A stretch of 64,000 nt of DNA from Serratia oryzae (GTDB lineage: Bacteria > Pseudomonadota > Gammaproteobacteria > Enterobacterales > Enterobacteriaceae): positions 124,001 to 188,000 of the forward strand of contig NZ_MOXD01000002.1 of the NCBI RefSeq assembly GCF_001976145.1, written 5' to 3'. Numbering within the stretch: position 1 is the first letter of the stretch; every line of letters begins with the position of its first letter. The notes under the pieces are model-generated. The model searched no databases and was not told the origin of the DNA. It worked only from the letters and a program-made list of their open reading frames with translations. A program made the translations under genes and the position numbers. Below, one piece after another: positions 38,586-47,400 of this stretch.

Positions 38586-39655
38586 TGGATGCGGTTCAGC
38601 TACAGCAGAAAGTCAAACAGGGTGAAGTGATTGAAGAACAGACCCTGAGCGGCCTCAGCCTGGCCTCCGGCGATCTGGCCGGTGGCATCTTCAGGCAGGT
38701 GGATTTCAGCGAAGTTGATTTTAGCGATTGCAACCTGGAACGCTGCCTGTTCCTTGAGTGCACCCTGGCGGGAGCGCTATTTAGCGGAGCCCGGCTGCAC
38801 TATGCGAGCTTCAGTGAGTCCGATCTGCGCCACGCCAACTTTAGCGCCACCGCGCTGCCTGGGCTGATCTTCAGCGAGTGCAATCTGCAACACGCAGATT
38901 TCAGTCAGGCCCGGGCAGAGAAAATGCAGTTTATCGGCTGTCGCCTGGAGCACAGCCGGTTCCGGCAGGCGCAGTTCGACAAGAGTGCCATTTCTGAATC
39001 GACGATGGATAACAGCGACTTCACCGAGGCCAAGCTGCAGAAAACCACGTTTTATCAAACGGATTTGCGCCAGTACATCGCCAGCAGGGCGCATTTTGAG
39101 CAGGTTAACTTTTTTGAGTGCCAACAACAGGGGCTCGACTACGGCGGCCAGTCATTGATTCAGTGCCTGTTCACCCGCAATCAGCTCGACAACGTTAATT
39201 TCACCGCTGCCGTGCTCACGCGCAGCCTGTTTCATGGGGCATCGATGCAGAAGGCGAACCTGAGCGGCGTTCAGGCGGAAGGGGCCCAGTTTGTGGATGC
39301 CGATCTGTCTTCTGCCGACTGTCACGCCAGCCAGATGAATCAGTCGATGTGGATTAACGCCTGCCTGTCTGCAACCAACTTCACGGGGTGTCAGCTTGTG
39401 CAGGCGCAGTTCAGCAAAAGCCGGGCGCTGGGGGCGGTGTTTACCAACAGCCAACTGGTCTATGCCAATTTTTCCTACGCCGACGTCAGCTATGCCGATT
39501 TTGGCGGAGCGCATTTCAACCAGACGCAATTTCACCGGGCGGTACAGCAGGAAACGCACTGGGGAGATAAAACCGGTGTGCTGGCGAATGACCCCGAACT
39601 GTTCGCCGCCGAAAGCTGGAGTGAACAACAGTCCTACCCAGCGGATCACGGATAA
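38585..39655 (+). CDS. Pentapeptide-repeat protein
   Basis: A 356-residue protein made almost entirely of pentapeptide repeats (for example VDFSEVDFSDCNLERCLF and ANFSYADVSYADFGGAHF), predicted to fold as a right-handed quadrilateral beta-helix. It is translationally coupled to the DUF2169 gene by a one-base overlap. The repeats resemble those at the C-terminus of that protein, suggesting duplication. It probably serves as a scaffold in effector loading. A DNA-mimic role, as in gyrase-protecting pentapeptide proteins, cannot be excluded. Confidence 0.8.
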   Translation: MDAVQLQQKVKQGEVIEEQTLSGLSLASGDLAGGIFRQVDFSEVDFSDCNLERCLFLECTLAGALFSGARLHYASFSESDLRHANFSATALPGLIFSECNLQHADFSQARAEKMQFIGCRLEHSRFRQAQFDKSAISESTMDNSDFTEAKLQKTTFYQTDLRQYIASRAHFEQVNFFECQQQGLDYGGQSLIQCLFTRNQLDNVNFTAAVLTRSLFHGASMQKANLSGVQAEGAQFVDADLSSADCHASQMNQSMWINACLSATNFTGCQLVQAQFSKSRALGAVFTNSQLVYANFSYADVSYADFGGAHFNQTQFHRAVQQETHWGDKTGVLANDPELFAAESWSEQQSYPADHG

Positions 39656-39668
39656 AAAGGAGAATTTA

Positions 39669-40307
39669 ATGAGCACCGTAACCACATCACACGCTTTGCC
39701 GGTCTATTTGCCACAGCAATTCAGTGGCCGGGTGGCGGATATTTTATCCGATGGCAGCATGATCGTCGAAAGTGAAGGGCGCGGCTGGCACTGCCGCCGG
39801 GCGGCCAGTTGCCTGCTCACGCCGGAGGCCGGTGATACGGCTTTGCTCGCCCGTTCCAGCGACGAAAAGCTCTGGCTGCTGGCGGTGCTGGAGCGTGGCA
39901 AACCGCAGCAGGCGGCGCAAATCGTCGTGGAGGGCGATCTGAATATCGCCACGCGCGGCGGTTCGCTCACCCTGAACAGCGAACGTCAACTGGCGTTGGA
40001 AAGCCACCGCTTGCAGGTGAAATCCAGCCACGGCGATTGCAGCATCGGCAACCTGGAATACCGTGGCGACGAACTCAATGCCCGCGTGACCCTCAGCCGC
40101 TGGATCGGCGAACGCTGCGAATCCGTCTGGCATACCCTGACGCAGCTCAGCGAAGTGATCTTCCGCCAGGTGAGCAAGACGGAACATGTACGTGCCGGGC
40201 AACTGGACTACCAGGCCGAAGATTACGCGCGGCTGCACGCCCGCAGCACGATGATTACCTCGGAAACCATCACCAAAATAGATTCGGAACAGATTCACGT
40301 AGGGTAA
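39669..40307 (+). CDS. DUF3540 family T6SS-associated protein
   Basis: A 212-residue protein matching the DUF3540 family found beside DUF2169 and DUF4150 genes in T6SS clusters. A small N-terminal beta-barrel-like region (residues 1-90, with CLLTPEAGDTALLA) is followed by a repetitive, probably beta-helical stretch (GDLNIATRGGSLTLNSERQLALESHRL). This hints at a spike-tip-like fold, though that is my reading. AAGGAG precedes the ATG at 39669. Its biochemical role is unknown. Confidence 0.8.
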   Translation: MSTVTTSHALPVYLPQQFSGRVADILSDGSMIVESEGRGWHCRRAASCLLTPEAGDTALLARSSDEKLWLLAVLERGKPQQAAQIVVEGDLNIATRGGSLTLNSERQLALESHRLQVKSSHGDCSIGNLEYRGDELNARVTLSRWIGERCESVWHTLTQLSEVIFRQVSKTEHVRAGQLDYQAEDYARLHARSTMITSETITKIDSEQIHVG

Positions 40308-40346
40308 GACCATCATCACTGGCTAACAACAAGAAGGAACTGACTG

Positions 40347-40733
40347 ATGCCTGCAAATTGCCAACTGGCTGGAACAGATTTTGCCGTCGTTGATGTTTGT
40401 ATCACGCCGCCAGCTATCCCTATCCCTTACCCCAATTTTGCCCAGGGATGTACGGCGATCCCGAACGTGCTGCATATCCTGTTTATCGCCATGCCTGCGC
40501 ACAACCTGCTGACGCCGATCCCCTTTACCAGCGGCGACTCACCCGGAGTGCTCGGTGGCGTGTGTTCAGGAACGGTTATGGGCCCCTCCCGGCATATCAC
40601 CGGCGTGCTGACCTTCCTGGTGGCTGGGTTCCCGGCAACCCGCCTGACCAGCCTGACGCAGCAGAACCTGACCAACGTGGTTGGTCTGCGTGTGCTGCCC
40701 AGCCAGCTTACGATCTGGCTATTGGGGCTATAA
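40347..40733 (+). CDS. PAAR-like DUF4150 protein
   Basis: A 128-residue PAAR-like protein expected to cap the VgrG tip. The family pattern is visible in VCITPPAIPIPYPNFAQG, followed by the SGDSPGVLGGVCSGTVMGPSRHI turn region. In many clusters DUF4150 is fused to a C-terminal toxin; here the protein ends right after the PAAR-like fold. It has an AAGGAAC ribosome site and lies directly upstream of tssJ. Confidence 0.85.
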   Translation: MPANCQLAGTDFAVVDVCITPPAIPIPYPNFAQGCTAIPNVLHILFIAMPAHNLLTPIPFTSGDSPGVLGGVCSGTVMGPSRHITGVLTFLVAGFPATRLTSLTQQNLTNVVGLRVLPSQLTIWLLGL

Positions 40734-40786
40734 AGCGGCCAGGGTTATCGGTGCAACTTGCGGCATTACGGAGAACGGGAGACGCC

Positions 40787-41344
40787 ATGAAACAGGCAGT
40801 GTGTATTTTGGGGCAACGCGGGGGGAGATTGCTGGTGGTGATCATCATTGGCCTGCTGCTCTGCGGTTGCCTGAGCATGGGCAGCAAAAAAGCCGAACCC
40901 GTGGTGGCGTCTTATCGCATCACCTTCTCCGCGACCCGCGAAGCCAACGTTAACCAGGAGAAAAAGCCGGCACCGTTAAAAATCAGCGTGTTTTACCTGC
41001 GCTCCGATAGCGGGTTTATGAGCGCGGATTTCTTCGCCTTGCACAATAAGGCCGCCGCCGTGCTCGGCGAAAACTTAATGGGCACCGAGCAGTTCTTTTT
41101 ATTGCCGGGGGGCGAGACCGTCAAAATTAGCGGAGAGAAAAAAAGTGAGCGTTATTATATTGGGGTTACCGGGGAGTTTCAGGATTTAAATAATAAAACC
41201 TGGCGGATTATTATTCCGATCCCCGATCCAGAAAAAGTGCCGTTTTATAAATTCTGGCGCGGTCAACCTCCTCCACAGGAAATTAAGGTTGTTGCCAACG
41301 GGCAAGGGCTGCGCGTGACGGAAAACAGCAATAAAGAAAAATAA
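40787..41344 (+). CDS. tssJ: T6SS outer-membrane lipoprotein TssJ
   Basis: A 185-residue lipoprotein of the TssJ (VasD/SciN) family that anchors the TssLM membrane complex to the outer membrane. The signal LLVVIIIGLLLCGC gives a lipidated Cys28 with Leu at +2, consistent with outer-membrane sorting. The mature domain is a transthyretin-like beta-sandwich, with SVFYLRSDSGFMSADFFAL and FFLLPGGETVKI typical of the family. GGGAG precedes the ATG at 40787. A large ERIC separates it from tssK. Confidence 0.92.
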   Translation: MKQAVCILGQRGGRLLVVIIIGLLLCGCLSMGSKKAEPVVASYRITFSATREANVNQEKKPAPLKISVFYLRSDSGFMSADFFALHNKAAAVLGENLMGTEQFFLLPGGETVKISGEKKSERYYIGVTGEFQDLNNKTWRIIIPIPDPEKVPFYKFWRGQPPPQEIKVVANGQGLRVTENSNKEK

Positions 41345-41423
41345 GCCTAAAAACGGTAACTAACGTATTTCAAACTGAAATACGGCGTGTATTAAGTAAT
41401 GCCGGTCAGTCAGGTAGAAAGTG

Positions 41424-41692
41424 TATACCCAAAATAATTCGAGTTGCTTGTAGGCGGCAACGGAGTGACAAATCGGTCTTTGACCGATTTGAACAGCGCT
41501 TGCGCTGGCCCGTAGGGTGAGCCTCGAAGAGGCTCATAAGCCCCAGGAGCTTACTCAGGTAAGTGACTGGGGTGAACGACAAATCTGCTTAGCAGATTTG
41601 AACGCTGCTTGCAGCGGCCCCGAAGGGGCGAGGCCCAATATGGGCCGAGTCACGCAGCCAACACCCAAGCAACTTGAAGTATGAAGGGTATA
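41424..41692. repeat. Expanded ERIC element with two insertions
   Basis: The outer ends (TATACCC and GGGTATA) and the centre (CCCCAGGAGCTTACTCAGG/AAGTGACTGGGG) are ERIC, but the total is 269 bp, 142 more than 127. Two segments, about 41467-41537 and 41579-41651, are inserted one per arm. Each is a series of small hairpins beginning AAATC...GATTT. The element lies in the 466-base gap between tssJ and tssK, which also holds the palindromic repeat at 41725 and otherwise no gene. Confidence 0.88.
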
Positions 41693-41724
41693 TAACCCTG
41701 CGCACCCTATTGACAGTTGCGCCT

Positions 41725-41753
41725 CCTCTCCCTGTGGGAGAGGGGATTGGTGA
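41725..41753. repeat. Short palindromic repeat, copy 3
   Basis: CCTCTCCCTGTGGGAGAGG is a perfect 8-bp-stem palindrome followed by GGATTGGTGAG. It is related to the copies at 12181 and 33101, and lies about 60 bases upstream of tssK. Confidence 0.7.
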
Positions 41754-41810
41754 GTCTTAACTGAGCGGTATAAGTGTACCAAGCGCTTTTTATTTCCAAG
41801 GACCTCGGTA

Positions 41811-43148
41811 ATGAAACGAGTACATAAAGTCGTCTGGACGGAAGGGATGTTTTTGCGTCCGCACCATTTTCAGCAATCTGAAAACTACCTTGAACATTAT
41901 ATTCGTTCATGGGGTATGGCACAGCGAGAACATTATTGGGGTTTTATCTCACTGGATATTGATGAGAGCGCCCTGCGCCTGGGGAATATCGCGCTTAATT
42001 CCGCCAGCGGCATTATGCCCGACGGCAGCTTCTTCTCTTTTTACGGGGCTGAGGAGGCGCCGCTGCCGATTAAAATCGCCGAAGGAAAGAACATCGTTAA
42101 CGTGATGCTGGCGCTGCCGGTGCACCGTGCCAGCAGCCGTGAGGTGGCGTTTAACGATGCGCCCGATTCACTGGCCCGCTACGTGGCTTATGAAAGCGAA
42201 GTGGAAGACATGAACACCATTTCGGTTGGCAGCGCAGAATTGCAGTTCGGCCAGTTGCGCTTGCACCTGATCCCGGAACAGGAACTGACGGCCGATTGGT
42301 GCGCCATTGGCGTGCTGCGGGTATTGGAAAAAAGCGCGGATAACAGCCTGAAAATCGACGCGACCTATATTCCGCCGATGCTGGCCTGTCAGGAAAACCC
42401 GCTGTTAAACACCTTTATCAGCGACGTTCTTGGCCTGCTGCAGCAGCGCAGCCAGCAGTTGGGGCAGCGTCTTGGCCAAAGCGGGCGGGGCGGCATATCG
42501 GAAACCTCGGATTTCATGATGCTGCAGTTGATCAACCGCTACGTGGGGATCACCCACCATGCCCGGCACTGCCATCAGTACCATCCGGAACGGCTGTTCA
42601 GCGAATGGCTGGCGCTGGCCTGTGAATTGATGACCTTCTCCCCGGCGCGTGTCGCAGGTGAAGCGCTGCCGGTTTACGACCACGACGCGCTGGCGTTCAG
42701 CTTTAACGCCCTGATGAACTGGCTGCGGCAAGGCCTGTCCATCGTCTTTGAAGAGAACGCCATTCAGTTGCCGCTGATCGAGCGTTCACACGGCCTGAAC
42801 ATCGCCACCCTCCCTTACGCCAACATGACCAACGAATTTGGCTTCGTGATTGCCGTCAATGCCGACGTGCCGATGGAGGCCATCCGCACCCGCTTCCCGG
42901 CTCAGCTAAAAGTGGCACCGGTCAACAACATCCGCGATCTGGTGCAGTTGCAACTGCCGGGCATTGGCTTACGCAGCATGCCTGCGGCTCCGCGCCAACT
43001 GCCTTATCACGCGGGATATACCTACTTTGAGCTGGAAAACAGCGGTGAGCTCTGGAAGCAGATGAGTAAGTCCAGTGCTTTTGCGCTGCATCTCGCCGGG
43101 GAGTTCCCTGGCCTGAATATGGAGTTTTGGGCGATTCGGAATCCGTAA
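41811..43148 (+). CDS. tssK: T6SS baseplate protein TssK
   Basis: TssK (445 residues) is the trimeric connector between the baseplate and the TssLM membrane complex. The family start VVWTEGMFLRPHHFQQSE is clear, and the C-terminal YTYFELENSGELWKQM...FALHLAGEFPGLNMEFWAIR matches TssK proteins. AAGGA precedes the ATG. It starts the second block of T6SS genes, after the ERIC-bearing gap. tssL follows. Confidence 0.96.
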   Translation: MKRVHKVVWTEGMFLRPHHFQQSENYLEHYIRSWGMAQREHYWGFISLDIDESALRLGNIALNSASGIMPDGSFFSFYGAEEAPLPIKIAEGKNIVNVMLALPVHRASSREVAFNDAPDSLARYVAYESEVEDMNTISVGSAELQFGQLRLHLIPEQELTADWCAIGVLRVLEKSADNSLKIDATYIPPMLACQENPLLNTFISDVLGLLQQRSQQLGQRLGQSGRGGISETSDFMMLQLINRYVGITHHARHCHQYHPERLFSEWLALACELMTFSPARVAGEALPVYDHDALAFSFNALMNWLRQGLSIVFEENAIQLPLIERSHGLNIATLPYANMTNEFGFVIAVNADVPMEAIRTRFPAQLKVAPVNNIRDLVQLQLPGIGLRSMPAAPRQLPYHAGYTYFELENSGELWKQMSKSSAFALHLAGEFPGLNMEFWAIRNP

Positions 43149-43233
43149 GCTGTCGGCATATCCCCCGGGTTTCACGCTGCTGCCAACAGGGTGAAAGGCG
43201 GTGGCGATAAGGATCAGGAAACAGGAATATTCT

Positions 43234-44478
43234 ATGCAAAATACTCACGCTAAAGCGGCTGGCGACGATCTTGCCGCGCCACTGGCGCATGTGAAAGCCT
43301 CAAACAATCTGTTGGTGACGCTGGCAAATCCGCTGCTTAACCGGATCCCGTATATCCGGAATATGGCCAGCAGCCCCGATCCGCTGAAGCTACGCCAGAC
43401 CTTGATCGACGATATCCGCCGGTTTGAAGTCCAGGGCCAGCAGGCAGGGCTGCCGTATGACGTGCTGATTGGTGCTCGCTACTGCCTGTGCACCGCCCTG
43501 GACGAAGCCGCGATGTTCACCCCTTGGGGGAAAAACACCGTTTGGTCCACCAGCGGGCTGCTGGTCACTTTTCATAATGAAACCTGGGGTGGGGAGAAAT
43601 TTTTCCAACTGCTGGCCCGGCTCTCTAAGCAGCCGCAGAAAAATATCCTGCTACTGGAGCTGATCAACTACTGCCTGCTGCTGGGCTTTGAAGGCCGCTA
43701 CCACATTATTGAGAACGGCTACTCGCAGTTGGAAACGCTGAGGCAGCGTCTGGCGCAGATTATCCACGCGGTGCGCGGCGAGTATCCGGTGCCGCTGTCC
43801 CAGCATCCAACCGATCTGCCGGTGGGCAAAAAAACCTGGCGGCCGATGCTGCCGGTGTGGGCCTGCGCGGCATTTCTGGGGTTGATGTCCTGCCTGTGGT
43901 TTATCTCGCTGGACTGGCGGCTTGGTGAAGCCACTACGCCGGTGGTGGCCTCTATCTATCAGCTTGAACTGCCGCAGGTGCTCTCGGCGGAGATACCGGC
44001 GGCGCCGACGCCAACTATTGCCAGCCTCAGGGGCTTCCTGCAGCAGGAGATCAAAGAAGGCCTGCTGAGCGTACATGATGAAGATCAGAAGAGCATCGTG
44101 GTACTGCGCGGCGATGGCCTGTTTGACTCGGCCTCAACCACCGTGCGCGCGCCTTACCGGCCGATCCTCAGCCGGGTGGCAGAGGCCCTTAACCAGATCG
44201 ACGGGAAAATCATGGTCACGGGATACACCGACAGCGATGTGATCCGTAAGGCACGTTTTGCTTCCAATTACGATCTCTCGCTGGCGCGTGCAGATTCCGT
44301 TAGTGCGTTGCTGAAGAAGTCGCTGACGCAGCCAGAGCGGCTGATGATTGAAGGGAAGGGCGAGCAGGATCCGGTGGTGCCTAACGACAGCAAAGCCAAT
44401 AAGGCACTGAACCGCCGGGTTGAGATCACGCTGCAACTGGCGCCGGGCGCCGTCCAAAACACGACGATGTCGCTCTAG
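43234..44478 (+). CDS. tssL: T6SS membrane-complex protein TssL with OmpA-like domain
   Basis: A 414-residue evolved TssL. Residues 25-190 are the cytoplasmic DotU domain (CTALDEAAMFTPWGKN, LLLELINYCLLLGFEGRY). One membrane segment lies at about 204-226. The periplasmic part ends in an OmpA-like peptidoglycan-binding domain (VTGYTDSD, NRRVEITL), so it anchors itself to the wall without a separate TagL-type protein. The ATG at 43234 has ACAGGA upstream; an in-frame GTG at 43201 has none. Confidence 0.95.
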   Translation: MQNTHAKAAGDDLAAPLAHVKASNNLLVTLANPLLNRIPYIRNMASSPDPLKLRQTLIDDIRRFEVQGQQAGLPYDVLIGARYCLCTALDEAAMFTPWGKNTVWSTSGLLVTFHNETWGGEKFFQLLARLSKQPQKNILLLELINYCLLLGFEGRYHIIENGYSQLETLRQRLAQIIHAVRGEYPVPLSQHPTDLPVGKKTWRPMLPVWACAAFLGLMSCLWFISLDWRLGEATTPVVASIYQLELPQVLSAEIPAAPTPTIASLRGFLQQEIKEGLLSVHDEDQKSIVVLRGDGLFDSASTTVRAPYRPILSRVAEALNQIDGKIMVTGYTDSDVIRKARFASNYDLSLARADSVSALLKKSLTQPERLMIEGKGEQDPVVPNDSKANKALNRRVEITLQLAPGAVQNTTMSL

Positions 44479-44489
44479 GTGGGGGTCTG

Positions 44490-47400
44490 ATGTTGAATTC
44501 AATCATTGCCATTATTACCAGTCGTTTCCTGTGGGGCATGGTGGGCGTCGGCTCCATTTCGATGATCATCTGGTTCATCGGCCCTTACGTTGCCGTGGGC
44601 GACTATCGGCCACTGGAGTCGGCGGTCAACCGGCAGATCGCCATTGCCCTCATTTGCGGGATCTGGCTGCTGTTCCGGCTGATCGCCGCCGCCTGGCGCG
44701 CAAGGCGTAACCGCAAGATGCTGGCGCAGATGGCGGAAACCCCGGCGGAAAACGCGCACAAAGACGCGGAGCGCGACGATCCGAAACTGGTCGAACGCTT
44801 CGAAGAGGCCACGCGGCTGCTGAAAAAGGCGCGCTTTAACGGCCAGCAATCGCGCTTTCTACCCGGCTGGCTGAGCCGTTTCGGGCGGCAGTATCTCTAT
44901 CAGTTGCCGTGGTATGTGCTGATCGGCGCGCCCGGTGCCGGGAAAACCACCGCGCTGGTCAACTCCGGCATTAACTTCCCGCTGGCGGATCGTTTCGGGA
45001 AAACGGCACTGCGCGGCATCGGCGGCACCCGCCACTGTGACTGGTGGTTTACCGAAAATGCGGTGCTGCTGGACACCGCCGGGCGTTATACCACCCAGGA
45101 AAGCGACCCGACGCACGACGCGCAGGAGTGGGGCAGCTTCCTCGGCCTGCTGAAGAAATACCGCCCACGGCAGCCGATCAACGGTGTGATCGTCACCGTC
45201 AGCCTGAGCGACTTGATGAATGGCACCCCAGAAGAGCGCCAGGAACAGGCGCAGGCGCAGCATAAACGCCTGGTGGAACTGCGCGAGTCGCTAAAAATCG
45301 ACTTCCCGGTCTACATCATGGTCAGCAAGGTCGACCTGCTGCGGGGGTTCCTCGCCTACTTCGGCCAGTATGACAAAGAGCAGCGCAGCCAGATCTGGGG
45401 CTTTACCTTCGCCCGCAGCGACGCGCAGCAGGCCGGTTTCGATCTGATGGCGGCGTTTGAGCACCATTTTACCCTGCTGCTGCAGCGCCTGAACCTCGGG
45501 CTGGCTGACACCATGCTGGCGGAGCAGGATCAGCCGACGCGTGCAGAAAGCTATCTGTTCCCGCAGGCCTTCGCCCGGCTGCGCCAGGTGCTGGGGGATT
45601 ACCTCAACACCCTGTTTGCCACCTCCAGCTTTGAAGCCGCTTTCACGCCGCGCGGCGTCTATTTCACCAGCGGCACGCAAGACCGGATGCCGTTCGACAA
45701 GATGATGTCGGAAATGAATGGTTCGCTGCATCTGAATCTGGCCCCGCGCTCTGCCGAGGAAAGCGGCCAGGCTGGCGAGGCGGAAGAAGAGAAGCAGACC
45801 CAGGGCAAAAGCTACTTCCTGAAAAAATTCCTCGAAGAGGTGGTGTTCCGCGAGTCGGAGCTGGCCAGTAACAACCGCTGGTGGATCTACCGCAATACCA
45901 CGCTGCACTGGGCGGGCTATCTGCTGCTGGGGGCGATCTTTATGACCGCCGGGCTGTTCTGGTATTCCAGCTATACCAACAACCACAACTACCTGAAGGA
46001 AGTGACCGCTCACGTCCCGCTGCTGGAACGGCAGGGCAGTGAAATGGAGCTGTATAACTATCAGGATATTTTCACCCTGCTGCCCTATCTCAACGCGCTG
46101 AAGCAGCTAGGCAGCAGCGCGAGCTTTTCGCTGGACGAGCCACCGCTCAGCTACCGCCTGGGGCTGTATCGCGGTGCTCAGGTAGAAACCGCCAGCCAGG
46201 CGCTGTATCAGAAGGCGTTGAAAAACATGCTGTTGCCTTACGTCGCCTGGCAGGTGACCGCCATTTTGCGCAACGATATGGGGGCCGATGCCGATTTCAG
46301 TTTCGAAGCGCTGAAAGCCTACCGCATGCTGTATGAGCCGGAACATTACGATGGCAAATTCCTGCGCGCCTGGATCATGTTCAATCTGCACCGGGTCTCC
46401 GGGCCGGGCACCAGCAAAGCGGCGTGGGACGTGCTCGACGGGCACCTGAAGCAACTGCTGGATGAACGCATTCAATCCTCGCCGTATGTGCGCGACAGCC
46501 AGTTGGAACAGGCGGCGCAGCAGCGGCTGAGTCAGGCACCGTTATCGGTGCGCATCTACGGGCGGTTAAAGCGCATTCTGCTGAAAGAGCCTTCGCTGAA
46601 AACCGTCTCGCTGACCGATCTGGCTGGCGCACAGGCAGAACTGGCCTTCCGGCGTAAAAGCGGCAAGCCTGCCGCCGACGGTATACCGGGGTTGTACACC
46701 CCCAAGGGCTACTGGCTGGCGTTTAACAAGCGCATCGACAACGTGGCGCAAACGCTGCTGACCGAAGACGGCTGGGTGATGAACGTCAACGACAGCGCGT
46801 TGGCCAAAGAGAGCCGTGCCGATCTGCTGAAAACCGTGCGCCTGCTGTATATGCAGGATTTCATCAGCGCCTGGGATGCGCTGCTGGGCGATATCGAACT
46901 GAAGAACATCGCTAACCTGAGCCAGCGCATCAACACCGCGCGCCTGCTCTCCGCCGGGGATTCGCCGTTACGCAACTTTCTGATCAACGTGGTGAAAAAC
47001 ATCAAGCTCACCGACGAGCAGGAACAGAAAGATAACGGCCTGAAGCTGAGCAATGGCGAGAAAAGCAGCGCGGGCCCCGGCCATTTTCTCGATACGCTGT
47101 TTTACAGCACGCCGTCTGAAGATGTGGGGGATATCTCCTCTCTGCCGGAGCAGGTGGTGATCAAGCATTTTGCGCCGATCATCGAGCTGGCGCAGAGCAG
47201 CGACGAGGCGGCGAAAAGCATCCCGTTTGATACGGTGCTGAAACAGGCCGATGGCCTCTACAACTACCTGATCGCGGTGCAAAGCGCGGCCAACAGCGGC
47301 ATGGCACCGCCGCCGGGGGACGTCATTCTGGCGTTGCAGGCCGAATCGGGCCGTTTGCCGCAGCCGTTTAAAGACATGATGCTGTCACTGGCGGTCGGGG

